NCBI GenBank assembly: GCA_963663845.2
Contig: OY760650.2
Coordinates: forward strand, 124,001 to 188,000
Reading direction: 5' to 3'
Length of the DNA stretch: 64,000 nt
DNA from: Versatilivorator sp963663845
GTDB taxonomy: Bacteria > Acidobacteriota > Terriglobia > Versatilivoradales > Versatilivoraceae
Below the pieces are notes generated by a model. That model ran no database searches and was not told where the DNA came from. It saw only the letters and a program-made list of their open reading frames with translations. Shown here one piece after another: positions 45,967-54,468 of the stretch. Every line of letters starts with the position of its first letter. Position 1 is the stretch's first letter. The position numbers were made by a program, and so were the translations under genes.

Positions 45967-47301
45967 TTACACCAGCTCGTGGAGCGGCTGCCCCATGACG
46001 TCGTCGATGGAGTTGGCGATGTAGAGGGGACGGCCTCCGGGATTGACGTACTCCTTGGTCCAATCGATGCCCATGGCCTTGTAGATGGTGGCGAAGAGGT
46101 CGCCCATGGTGACCCTGCGTTCCGCCACCTGGGCCCCCTGATCGTCGCTGGCGCCCACCACTCGCCCGCCCTGAATGCCTCCACCCCCCAGAATCAACGA
46201 CCAGCAGTCCGGATAGTGATCCCGCCCGTTGTTGGCGTTCAGGTGGGGGGTGCGACCGAACTCGCCCATGGCCAGCACCACGGTGGAGTCCAGCAGCCCG
46301 CGCTGCTGCAGGTCCTCCAGCAAGACCGAAAGGGTCTGGTCCAGGGTGGGGGCCAGCTTGTCCCGCAGCCTCTGGTCGTTGTCCTTGTGGGTGTCCCAGG
46401 CCCCGTGAGCGTATCCGGAGGTGGTCACGAAGCGGCAACCGGCTTCCACCAGGCGGCGAGCCAGCAGCACGCTTTGACCGACCCGGGTGCGTCCGTAGGC
46501 CTCCTTGGTCCGGTCCGACTCCTGGGAAAGATCGAAGGCCTGCTTGACCCTGGGCGAAAGCAGCATGGTCAGGGCCTGGTTGGTGAAGCGGTCCATCCTG
46601 CCGAACTCGGCGTGCTTCTCCTTCTGGCGGAAGCCCCGGTCCACCGCCTGCAGAAACGACCGGCGGTCGGCGATATCGGCAGCCGTGAGAGTGTCGGGCA
46701 AGGACAGGTCCGGAATCTGAAAGGCCTCCCGGTTGGGATCGGGCAGGATGATGGGATCGTATTCCGAGCCCAGAAAAGCCGAGGTGTAGGCATCCATGTA
46801 GGAGAAGAAGTCGGTCTCCTGGTGCTCCGGGACCATGATGTAAGGCGGCAGGTTGTTCCTCGGCCCCAGTTCCCTGGAGATGATCGAGCCCAGGCTGGGA
46901 AACTTCAGGGCCGGATTGGGGCGGTGGCCGGTCAGGGCGTAGTGGGTGCCCTGAGGATGGTTGTTCTCCTCGGTGTGCATGGAGCGGACAATGGCCAGCT
47001 TGTCCATGTGGCCGGCGATTCGGGGAAAGATCTCCGAGATCCGGATGCCGTCGGCCCGGGTGGGAATGGCATTGAACCGGCTGTGGGGCTTGGGGTCCCA
47101 GGTGTCGATCTGGGAGGGCCCTCCCTCCAGCCACAGCAGAATGCAGGCCTGGGCCTTTTGCTTGGAACGGGCGGCGGCCGGAGTGGCCGCTTCCAGGGCC
47201 AGGTACTGCCTCAGGTTCAGGCCCAGCAGGCTGAGAGCGCCGACTCTGAGAAATTCCCGGCGCGGCCGGCAACAGGCAAGCTGATCGGCATATCCGTTCA
47301 T
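45967..47301 (-). CDS. DUF1501 (sulfatase-like) protein with Tat signal
   Basis: A 444-residue protein of the DUF1501 family, in the alkaline phosphatase/sulfatase fold. A twin-arginine signal is visible (RREFLRVGALSLLGL). Family motifs include ILLWLEGGPSQIDTWDPKP, RSMHTEENNHPQGTHY, GAWDTHKDNDQRL and LAMGEFGRTP. Exported folded through Tat. The ATG at 47301 has GAGGA upstream. It is 10 nt after the DUF1549/DUF1553 gene, the usual partner; the pair is common in Planctomycetota and Acidobacteriota and thought to act in polysaccharide or cell-surface processing, not proven. Confidence 0.9.
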   Translation of the reverse strand: MNGYADQLACCRPRREFLRVGALSLLGLNLRQYLALEAATPAAARSKQKAQACILLWLEGGPSQIDTWDPKPHSRFNAIPTRADGIRISEIFPRIAGHMDKLAIVRSMHTEENNHPQGTHYALTGHRPNPALKFPSLGSIISRELGPRNNLPPYIMVPEHQETDFFSYMDAYTSAFLGSEYDPIILPDPNREAFQIPDLSLPDTLTAADIADRRSFLQAVDRGFRQKEKHAEFGRMDRFTNQALTMLLSPRVKQAFDLSQESDRTKEAYGRTRVGQSVLLARRLVEAGCRFVTTSGYAHGAWDTHKDNDQRLRDKLAPTLDQTLSVLLEDLQQRGLLDSTVVLAMGEFGRTPHLNANNGRDHYPDCWSLILGGGGIQGGRVVGASDDQGAQVAERRVTMGDLFATIYKAMGIDWTKEYVNPGGRPLYIANSIDDVMGQPLHELV

Positions 47302-47311
47302 AAGCACGTCC

Positions 47312-49894
47312 TCAGTGATTATAGGTAAACTGCCGCGAGGCCAGCAACCCCCAGGCCAGGTTTTCCACACCCTTGCGACGCGACGGAGCCCCCTCGATCA
47401 GGGCCTGGAGCCGGGTTTCCTCTTCAGCCGTCGGAAAGCGCGAAAGGGCGGCCAAGTAGAGTTCCCGGACGATCTCCCGGTCGGAGGCGCCGGCCGACAG
47501 GAGTCGGCTCACACGGCCTCCCTCGGCCGCGATCTTGGTGGTGTAGGTGGAGCCGACCAGCAGGTGCAGGGCCTGCCTGAGCGTGGAACGGTAGTCGCGC
47601 CAGGGCATGCTGTCGCGGCTGACAGGCCGCCCGTAGACTTCCAGGAACTGGGAGGGCGTGACTTCCGGAGTCAGCTCGATGGCGCGGGTCCCCCTGGGCT
47701 CGGTGCCCCCGCCCACGTACTCGTGGACGGCAAAGGCCTCCTCCATGCCGGTCACCCGTGAAATGGCGTCCAGCAGGATCTCGGCCTCCAATCGGCGAGG
47801 CAGCGCCCGGGAGTGGTTGACCTCATCCTCCCGGTTGGTGGGGTTGAGGTCTCCTGAAAGCTGATAGGTTCCGGACCGGGCGATGGCCCGCATCAGGTGC
47901 CTGAGATCGTAGCCGCCGAGACGGAAGTCCCGGGCCAGCGCCCGCAACAGCTCGGGGTGGCTGGCGGGGTTGCCGGGCCTGAAATCGTCCACCGGCTCGA
48001 CCAGGCCCTTTCCGAAGAAGTTGGCCCACACCCGGTTGACGATGGCCTGGCTGAAGTAGGGGTTCTCGGGCGAGGTCATCCAGTCCGCCAGCTCCTCCCG
48101 GGGGTTGATGCCCGCGGAAGGGGGCAGTGAGCCGTCCAGGAAACTGGGGGCCACTTCCCGCCGGCGGCGGGGGTGAATCACCTTGGGCCCTTCCGGCTGT
48201 TCCTCGTTCCCGGAGACGTCGTCCATGAAGACCGAGAGGTCGCGGATTCGGGTCAACTGCCCGTAGAAGGCGGTAATTCCCCAGAACTGATCCTGGGTCC
48301 AGGTCTCGTAGGGATGGTCGTGGCACTGAGCGCAGTCCAGGCGTATCCCCAGGAAGACCCGCACGTCCTCTCCCATCTTCTCGTGGGGACGCATGACTTC
48401 CCCGCTGATGGACTTGATGAAGTGCCGGGTGGGCCCGCCGTTGCCCTGGCCCGCCACCCGTTCCCGGGCCATCTGGTCGTAGGGCTTGTTGCGGGCCAGG
48501 CTCTCCCGGATCCAGCTCTTGTAGACGTAGGCATTGCGATAGACCACCCGGAAGAAGTCGGCGAAGCGAAAGGTCCAGTAGTCCACGAATTCGGGCGAGT
48601 TCAGCAGCCGCTCGATGAGACGCTCCCGCTTCAGAGGGTCCCGGTCGGCCAGGAACTCGCGCACGCGCTCAGGGGGCGGCAGGGTCCCCGTGAGGTCGAG
48701 GCAGACCCGCCGCAGGAAGGCGGAGTCGCTCGAGAGTCCTGCCGGAACGATGTGCAGTTGTCGCAGCCGATCGAAAACCAGGTCATCGATGAAATTGCGC
48801 CCGGCCACCTCCGGATAGTGGGCCAGCGGTTGTCGAATCACCCCGCAGCGAACCTGAACCAGCTTCCCGGCCGCCCGCACCGCCACCCTGGCCTGTCCCG
48901 GCTTGAGGGCGCGCACCACGCCCCCCGGCCCGACCTCGATGACTGCGGGATCGCTGCTTTCGTACAGCACCTCCCGACTCAGGTCCTGGCTGCCGCCCTC
49001 CTCGAAAAAGCCGGTCACCAGGAGTCGGCGACGAGTCCCGGGCTCCATGATGGCTTGGCGCGGAAAGACCTCCAGGCGTTCGATCCGGGACTCGGACTGT
49101 CCGTCCCCGTAGGGAGCCCCCTGGCGAATCCACTCCAGCAGTCTCCGGTAATCGGCCGAGTCCCGCTCGAAGCGCTGCCCTCCCCCATGGGGCAATTCCA
49201 GCGCGGGCTTCAGCAGCAGTCGGCTCTGTTGCGGGACTTCCAGGTTGACCCGAGGGTCGAAGGGCTCGGCAGCCTTGGGAGACAGTACCTGGTAGACCCC
49301 GCCCTTGACGGTCCAGCGGTAGTCCTCCCGGGGATTGATACCGTGGAGGGAGAGCTTGAAGCCGCCCCGGCCCTTGACCCCGCCGTGGCACTCACTGCCG
49401 TTGCAACCGTTGCGGGTGAAGACCCCGACGACATCGCGAGCGAAACCGAAAGGCCTGGCTTGACGGGTCCCTTCGATGCGAACCGCCGCCTCCAGTCTTC
49501 GCCCCGCCACCTCGGCCCGCAGTCTGACCTCTCCGTCCCGGAGCGCCGTCAGCAGCCCTTCGGGTTCGACTTGCGCCAATCGGTCATCCGACAGGCTGAA
49601 TCGCGACTCGGAGGTCAGATCGACTTCGAGCCCCCGAGAATCGGTGGCCAACACCAGGAAGGATTGAGAGGCACTCATTCCCCGCAGCTCTACCTGAGAG
49701 GGGATGAGGCGAAAGTCCCGCAGGCCGTCAGGGGAACGGAATTGGCCCGAGTCTGCCGAGTCGTTCCGGCCCGCTGCCGGTTCCACGGGCGGGGATTTGC
49801 GATCCCTATCCGCCTCCAGGTGTCCCGGCGCCAGAAGCGGCAGGAGGCTCAGCACCAGGACCCGAACCGGTTTCTTCCAATCGGACATCCCCAT
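47312..49894 (-). CDS. DUF1549/DUF1553 (planctomycete-type) protein with cytochrome-like CxxxxCH motif
   Basis: An 860-residue exported protein. After the signal (VRVLVLSLLPLLAPG) comes an Ig-like part, then the heme-like motif CNGSECHGG, DUF1549 (DDLVFDRLRQLHIVPA ... LDLTGTLPPPERVREFLADR), the CAQCHDHPYETWTQ motif, and DUF1553 (SQAIVNRVWANFFGKGLVEPVDDFRPGN region). The first Cys pair has four intervening residues, not two. The ATG at 49894 follows GGAGGAG. It lies between the PPC protein and DUF1501 genes in one operon. Confidence 0.9.
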   Translation of the reverse strand: MGMSDWKKPVRVLVLSLLPLLAPGHLEADRDRKSPPVEPAAGRNDSADSGQFRSPDGLRDFRLIPSQVELRGMSASQSFLVLATDSRGLEVDLTSESRFSLSDDRLAQVEPEGLLTALRDGEVRLRAEVAGRRLEAAVRIEGTRQARPFGFARDVVGVFTRNGCNGSECHGGVKGRGGFKLSLHGINPREDYRWTVKGGVYQVLSPKAAEPFDPRVNLEVPQQSRLLLKPALELPHGGGQRFERDSADYRRLLEWIRQGAPYGDGQSESRIERLEVFPRQAIMEPGTRRRLLVTGFFEEGGSQDLSREVLYESSDPAVIEVGPGGVVRALKPGQARVAVRAAGKLVQVRCGVIRQPLAHYPEVAGRNFIDDLVFDRLRQLHIVPAGLSSDSAFLRRVCLDLTGTLPPPERVREFLADRDPLKRERLIERLLNSPEFVDYWTFRFADFFRVVYRNAYVYKSWIRESLARNKPYDQMARERVAGQGNGGPTRHFIKSISGEVMRPHEKMGEDVRVFLGIRLDCAQCHDHPYETWTQDQFWGITAFYGQLTRIRDLSVFMDDVSGNEEQPEGPKVIHPRRRREVAPSFLDGSLPPSAGINPREELADWMTSPENPYFSQAIVNRVWANFFGKGLVEPVDDFRPGNPASHPELLRALARDFRLGGYDLRHLMRAIARSGTYQLSGDLNPTNREDEVNHSRALPRRLEAEILLDAISRVTGMEEAFAVHEYVGGGTEPRGTRAIELTPEVTPSQFLEVYGRPVSRDSMPWRDYRSTLRQALHLLVGSTYTTKIAAEGGRVSRLLSAGASDREIVRELYLAALSRFPTAEEETRLQALIEGAPSRRKGVENLAWGLLASRQFTYNH

Positions 49895-49941
49895 GAAACT
49901 CCTCCGGAGCCTGGCGATTCCACCTGTGGGCCCGCTGTCGC

Positions 49942-51909
49942 TCACGAGCCGGACGATCGCTCCGGCGAACCGATCACCATGAGCGGAATCTCTCCCACCG
50001 GCAGCCGGGCTCCCAGCCGGTTGTCGACCGCCGGCCGCGCCCACACCCGGACCCGCGCCGGCAGCTCCGTCAGCGGCGCCTGCTCATCGGCCCGCAACAG
50101 GATGACGGCCCTTTCGCTGAACCCCAGGAAGCTCTTGCGGCTCTCGGTGGTGGGCCCGATGGGGCTGGGGGGCTCCGCTTCGGTGCCGGTCAGGGGCGCC
50201 ACCCCCGGCGGCAGACCCTCCAGGCTCAGGGCCACCTGGCCCGAATAACCCTCTTCCAGGCCGGTGGTCACTTTCAGCGTTCTGACCCGGCCCCGCCTGA
50301 GATTGATGCGATCCCCTTCGAGCTCGAGGTCCCCCACGTGGGGAATGCCCGGGCGAACCAGCACCCGGTAGGCATGGTCCGATCGGCCCTGCTGGGAGGT
50401 CAGGTCGCCAACTTGGAGGATGTAGTCCCCTGCAACGCCGAATTCGGCCACCATCTTGGCCTCCAGAGACTCGAAAAAGGCCAGGGACCCGATGCCGCAG
50501 CTTCCCCGGTCGGGGAGATGGAGCTTGAGCAGCTCCACCAGGAAAATGGGGTCCTGGCGAGTCAGCGCAATCTTGCGGTGCTTGTTGTCGAACAACGGGT
50601 GGCCGGCGGCATCCAGCACCTTGAGGCTGGGACTGAAGGCCGGAGGAGACACCCGCGGGGTTTCCACCTCGAAGACCAGCGTCTGCCCGGCCGCAAGTTG
50701 GAATCGAAAGAAATCCACGTCTCCCGGAGCATCGATACTCCCGCTGATCAGCGCCGGCAGCGAAACAGCCGGGGCCTGCTCGCGCCTCCCGTTGGGCTCT
50801 TTTTCTTCAAAGACCACCGGGTCAGGATTGGCGCTGCCCGAAGATGGACCGGGTGAGCCGGATGTGGCCGTGGCCCCCCTCGACCGCTTCTCGGTTTCCG
50901 GGCCTGCCTTGGACCGGGGCACGTTAGCGGCGGGCTTGACCGTGCGCGCCCAGAGCCGGCGCAGCCGGAGCGGGGTCAGCTCCCTGAGGTATTGGCGCTC
51001 GCTCCACTTGGCCGGCCCCTCGGGACCGGGCCATTCCCCGTATGCCGATCCGTCGCCAGCCGGCACGATGCGAAGCTGATAGACGAATTCGGGTTCGGCT
51101 TTGCCATAGACTGATCCGACCCCTATCCGATAGCGCCCGCCGCGGTCGAAGCGATGGCGCCAGTGCCTGGCCCGCGAGGGCCTGTAGCTTCCCTTGTGGC
51201 TGAACTCCAGCTCCGCAGGGCTGTCTCCGCGCAGCCAGCTTCCCTCCTCCCTGTGGAGCCTGAGGGTCTGCCTGAAGGTCTCGGCCGGGCTGAACAACTG
51301 GAAAGCCAGGTCTTCCCCGGCCGTCACCTCCAGCGCGTAGCTGTCCACTTCCCCTTCGCGGGAGATCCTGCCGTTGAGAATGACCGGAGGACGGACGGTC
51401 CGGGGCTTGGAGTCGACCCCGCCGCCATCCTCGGACTCCTCCATGACCGGATCGGAGGCGACCAGAAAGCTCAACGGATTGGAAATGCCCCGCCGGGAGA
51501 CCAGGTAGAGGGAGTGGACCCCGCCCGGGACCCCGGGACCGATCGCCAACTCGAGGTTGACCCGCTGATTGGGCGCCTTCTTCTTGTCTCCATAACCGCT
51601 CTCCTCGGACCCCTTCTCCTGTTCCGAAACCTGGCGGACTTCCAGGATGGCGCCTTTGAGGCCCGGCTCAGGAGACCAGACCGCGTGCACCTCCTGCAGC
51701 AACCGGCCTTCCACCTCGGCCTTCAGGCGGGTGTCCGGACGTCCTCCCAGCGGGTAGATCCAGTGGGCTTCCGGCTCGGTGGGTTCCGGGGCCGGCATGT
51801 CCTGGGCCACGGCATGGGACAGCAGCAGCGCCAGCAGGGCCGGCCCAAACCAAACCTTCCAGGGGCCCGTCCTGTTCCCTTTCCTCGCGCCAAGGTCGTG
51901 CCGACTCAT
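49942..51909 (-). CDS. Exported protein with PPC (bacterial pre-peptidase C-terminal) domains
   Basis: A 655-residue protein with a signal peptide (LLALLLSHAVAQ) and beta-sandwich regions including PPC-type domains (ISREGEVDSYALEVTAGEDL and IDAPGDVDFFRFQLAAGQTL). It has a Ser/Pro/Gly-rich linker between them. It opens the operon with the DUF1549/DUF1553 and DUF1501 genes, and such PPC proteins usually accompany that pair. The ATG at 51909 is the best start, although its ribosome-binding site is weak. Probably periplasmic or surface-bound. Confidence 0.8.
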   Translation of the reverse strand: MSRHDLGARKGNRTGPWKVWFGPALLALLLSHAVAQDMPAPEPTEPEAHWIYPLGGRPDTRLKAEVEGRLLQEVHAVWSPEPGLKGAILEVRQVSEQEKGSEESGYGDKKKAPNQRVNLELAIGPGVPGGVHSLYLVSRRGISNPLSFLVASDPVMEESEDGGGVDSKPRTVRPPVILNGRISREGEVDSYALEVTAGEDLAFQLFSPAETFRQTLRLHREEGSWLRGDSPAELEFSHKGSYRPSRARHWRHRFDRGGRYRIGVGSVYGKAEPEFVYQLRIVPAGDGSAYGEWPGPEGPAKWSERQYLRELTPLRLRRLWARTVKPAANVPRSKAGPETEKRSRGATATSGSPGPSSGSANPDPVVFEEKEPNGRREQAPAVSLPALISGSIDAPGDVDFFRFQLAAGQTLVFEVETPRVSPPAFSPSLKVLDAAGHPLFDNKHRKIALTRQDPIFLVELLKLHLPDRGSCGIGSLAFFESLEAKMVAEFGVAGDYILQVGDLTSQQGRSDHAYRVLVRPGIPHVGDLELEGDRINLRRGRVRTLKVTTGLEEGYSGQVALSLEGLPPGVAPLTGTEAEPPSPIGPTTESRKSFLGFSERAVILLRADEQAPLTELPARVRVWARPAVDNRLGARLPVGEIPLMVIGSPERSSGS

Positions 51910-52005
51910 AAATCTCACACCGTTGAGGATTTCTGCTTCAGACAAGCCGCGCCCCCGCCCTGCCGGGCGGATCATACGAGAGTGAAACACCCAATCGTCA
52001 ATAGA

Positions 52006-52220
52006 GGCGAACCACGAATGAACACGAATAGACCCGAAGACAGACGAACTTCCTTCAACGACCAGCGGCACCACCATGCTTCAGGCACTCTGTTGCCGTA
52101 GTATGACTTCGTCTCCTTCGTAGATAGCCCCTCGAAATCGCTTGTGACACCTCATCAATCATTACTGATTGGTGTTCATTCGTGTCCATTCGTGGTTCGC
52201 CGTTTTCCTTTGTGGATAGC
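52006..52220. repeat. Inverted pair of the GACGAACCACGAATGGACAC repeat family
   Basis: A partial direct copy (52006-52040) and a reverse copy (52167-52220) face each other across about 125 nt, so the transcript could form a long hairpin between the DHDPS-like and PPC genes. The 369-nt gap contains no other feature recognised. Confidence 0.65.
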
Positions 52221-52278
52221 TCTATTTTCGTTTGTTGCAGGCGGAAATGCCCTCCACTTGGGGAACGCCCCCCGGCGC

Positions 52279-53322
52279 TCAAGCCTCGGCATGCTGGCGG
52301 GCGATGGCCGCGATCCTGGGCCGATCCTCGGGACGCACGGCCCTGCTCGGCGGCCTGACCGGACCGCCGGCCCGGCCCAGGGCTTCCAGGGCCACCTTGA
52401 TCCCGCTCACGTGGTAGCCGGGACTGAGGCCTCTGACCCGAGCCATGGGCTCTATCCGCGTCCGGAGCACCTCCTGCATGCGCTCGACCTCTCCCAGCCG
52501 CCCCTGCTTGCAAAACTCCCTGCAAGCCTCAGGGACAAACGTGGCCACGGCCGAGGTGTTGCCGCGGGCTCCGGCCGGCAGCGCTTTCACGGCGTGCCCT
52601 TCACCCCGGGCGATCCAGACCAGCCGGTCGGAGACCAGATCCCCCAGTTCCTGTCCCATGGCGATGTCGCTGCTGGAATCTTCGAACCCGAGGACATTGG
52701 GAAGCTCTGACAGACGTTTCAGGACTTTGGGCCAATACTTCTCCGTGCCGGTGGGAAAATTGTGGCCCGAAACCGTCGCCAGCACTACCCCGATGTCGAT
52801 CGATTGAGCCACCTCGGTGAAATACCGAATGGTGCCCTCATCGTATCCGGGAATCCAGTTCCAGTAGGGAGGCGCGAACAGGAGGATGGCGTCGGCTCCG
52901 GCTTCCTGGGCGTTGCGGGCCATGATCCTGGCCATGCGGTAGCCGCCGCAAGCCCCCACCACCACCGGCAGCTTGCCCCGGGCGCCCCGGGCGGCGGCCT
53001 CCGCCATGGCCCGGTGCTCCTTCAGGTCCAGGGAGAAGATCTCCCCCATGCCGCCCCCGACCACGATGGTCGTGTCCTGAACTCCGGCATCGGCGTGGTG
53101 GGCGATATTGCGGCGAAGGCCCTCGGCGTTGAGGCTGCCGTCGGGATGAAAGGGAGTCACCATGAAGCAGTGGACGCCCTGGATGCGATTCCGAAGGCGG
53201 TCCATGTCGCGGCGGTTGGGGGAAGGCGCGCGGGCCATGCCGGCGGCCGGGGGTGTCAGCGCAACGGCCCCGGCCATCAGGCCCACCTTCCTGAGAAGCG
53301 CTCTGCGGCTGGAGCCGGGCAT
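52279..53322 (-). CDS. Dihydrodipicolinate synthase-family protein lacking the usual catalytic Tyr and Lys, with Tat-like signal
   Basis: A 347-residue protein with a DHDPS/N-acetylneuraminate lyase TIM barrel (FMVTPFHPDGSLNAEGLRRN, VVVGACGGYRMARIMARNA). The active site is altered. The segment normally PPYYN is PPYWN (Trp at about 154), and the segment normally GIKD/E is GFED, so the Schiff-base Lys is Glu at about 214. The GTTGE loop is GGMGE. An N-terminal SRRALLRKVGL plus hydrophobic stretch resembles a Tat signal. The ATG at 53322 follows GGAGG at about 10 nt; ATG 53370 is an alternative. The family is clear, the function is not. Confidence 0.8.
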   Translation of the reverse strand: MPGSSRRALLRKVGLMAGAVALTPPAAGMARAPSPNRRDMDRLRNRIQGVHCFMVTPFHPDGSLNAEGLRRNIAHHADAGVQDTTIVVGGGMGEIFSLDLKEHRAMAEAAARGARGKLPVVVGACGGYRMARIMARNAQEAGADAILLFAPPYWNWIPGYDEGTIRYFTEVAQSIDIGVVLATVSGHNFPTGTEKYWPKVLKRLSELPNVLGFEDSSSDIAMGQELGDLVSDRLVWIARGEGHAVKALPAGARGNTSAVATFVPEACREFCKQGRLGEVERMQEVLRTRIEPMARVRGLSPGYHVSGIKVALEALGRAGGPVRPPSRAVRPEDRPRIAAIARQHAEA

Positions 53323-53538
53323 CGTCAGGCTTCCTCCATCCTGCCCCTCAACATCGGTGATTGACAGCATGTTACCACCGCAGGGGCGGGGCGCACAATG
53401 CCGCTCCGGGACTGCGATTGCCGTGATTTCGAGGCTGGGATGTGCCGGGTTGCGGAACCCGGCCTGGCAGGTCGTTGCCGCAGGACAAGCGTCTGGGGGA
53501 CCCGGCCCGTAGGAGATCGCGTCTCGAAGCCGTTGCAA

Positions 53539-54093
53539 TCAAGGCAGGAGTTTTAGAAGTCCGACGATGGCGACGATGGTTGCCCCCTGCATGAGCCACA
53601 TGTGCTTGTACAGGTCGGCCTTCATTCCGACAATGTCCTGCTTCAGTTCAGAAATATCCTGCTTCAGTTCGGTCCGAAATCCGGCCATATCCTGCCTGAA
53701 CTCGGACCGAAGTTCGGCCACGTCCTGCTTGAACTCGGTCCGAAGTCCGGCCATGTCCTGCTTCAATTCGGTCCGAAGTTCAGCCATGTCCTGCTTCAAT
53801 TCGGTCCGAAGTTCAGCCATGTCCTGCTTCAGCTCGGTCCGAAGTTCGGCCATGTCCTGCTTCAGCTCGGAAATGTCCTGCTTCAGTTCCGTCCGAAGTT
53901 CGGCCATGTCCTGCTTCAGCTCGGACCGATGAGCGGCCATGTCCTGCTTCAACCCGGAACTGAATTCGGCAACGTCATTCTTGTCTGCTAGATCCGACAT
54001 GTCGGGAATCGCTTCCGCCGCCGCTCTGGCTTTTTCCTCTGACGCCCCCGCATCCACAAGCGCCTGATAAACTTCTGTGACCATGATACTCAT
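53539..54093 (-). CDS. Repetitive coiled-coil membrane protein (CCDC90/DUF1640-like)
   Basis: A 184-residue protein. The start VTEVYQALVDAGASEEKARAAAEA and the DLADKNDVAE segment are typical of bacterial CCDC90/DUF1640-like proteins. The centre is an 11-residue repeat, ELKQDMAELRT and variants, followed by a C-terminal membrane segment (HMWLMQGATIVAIVGLLKLL). It should form a long oligomeric coiled coil anchored in the membrane. The ATG at 54093 follows AGGGAGG. Function unknown. Confidence 0.75.
   Translation of the reverse strand: MSIMVTEVYQALVDAGASEEKARAAAEAIPDMSDLADKNDVAEFSSGLKQDMAAHRSELKQDMAELRTELKQDISELKQDMAELRTELKQDMAELRTELKQDMAELRTELKQDMAGLRTEFKQDVAELRSEFRQDMAGFRTELKQDISELKQDIVGMKADLYKHMWLMQGATIVAIVGLLKLLP
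53635..53955. repeat. 33-bp tandem coding repeat
   Basis: Units of 33 bp (core CATGTCCTGCTTCAGCTCGG) encode the 11-residue ELKQDMAELRT repeat, with shorter ELKQDIS half-units. Adjacent units are nearly identical at DNA level, so copy number could vary by slippage. Confidence 0.8.
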
Positions 54094-54468
54094 GGCGCCT
54101 CCCTCTCCTTTCTTTCGCATCAACGGATCTCAATTGGCGCTCCACCGGCGCACTGTTCAATCCTTGTGCCGGTTGAAAGCGGAACGCCTGTCCCGAATTG
54201 TCTGCAGGGCTGATAATGGTCGCAGGGAAAGGACCACCCCCACAAACGTTCCGTGTGGAGAGGGAGTCTTCGGGAACATGACCAGTATAATTGGGGGGTC
54301 CCGCCGGCGCAAGCCTTGCCGCCCCGCCCGGTGCTCCTCCCGCGACCGCCGAAACGCCCGTTGAAAGTCCCAACCTTTCCTTCATCGGGTATGATGGCCG
54401 GCGCAGAAGTCCCGGGCTCCTGCCTGAACTTCGAAGACCGACGCAATCAGCTCACACCAGGAGAAGGC
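54094..54468. other. Divergent gap with a candidate promoter for the coiled-coil gene
   Basis: On the minus strand TTGCGC (54307-54312) and TATACT (54284-54289) are 17 nt apart, about 190 nt before the coiled-coil gene start. No plus-strand promoter was convincing. No gene is seen in the 375 nt. Confidence 0.35.

Noticed and set aside
53635..53955. Regular repeats that could suggest a CRISPR array
   Set aside because: Units are tandem without spacers and encode a coiled coil in one frame.
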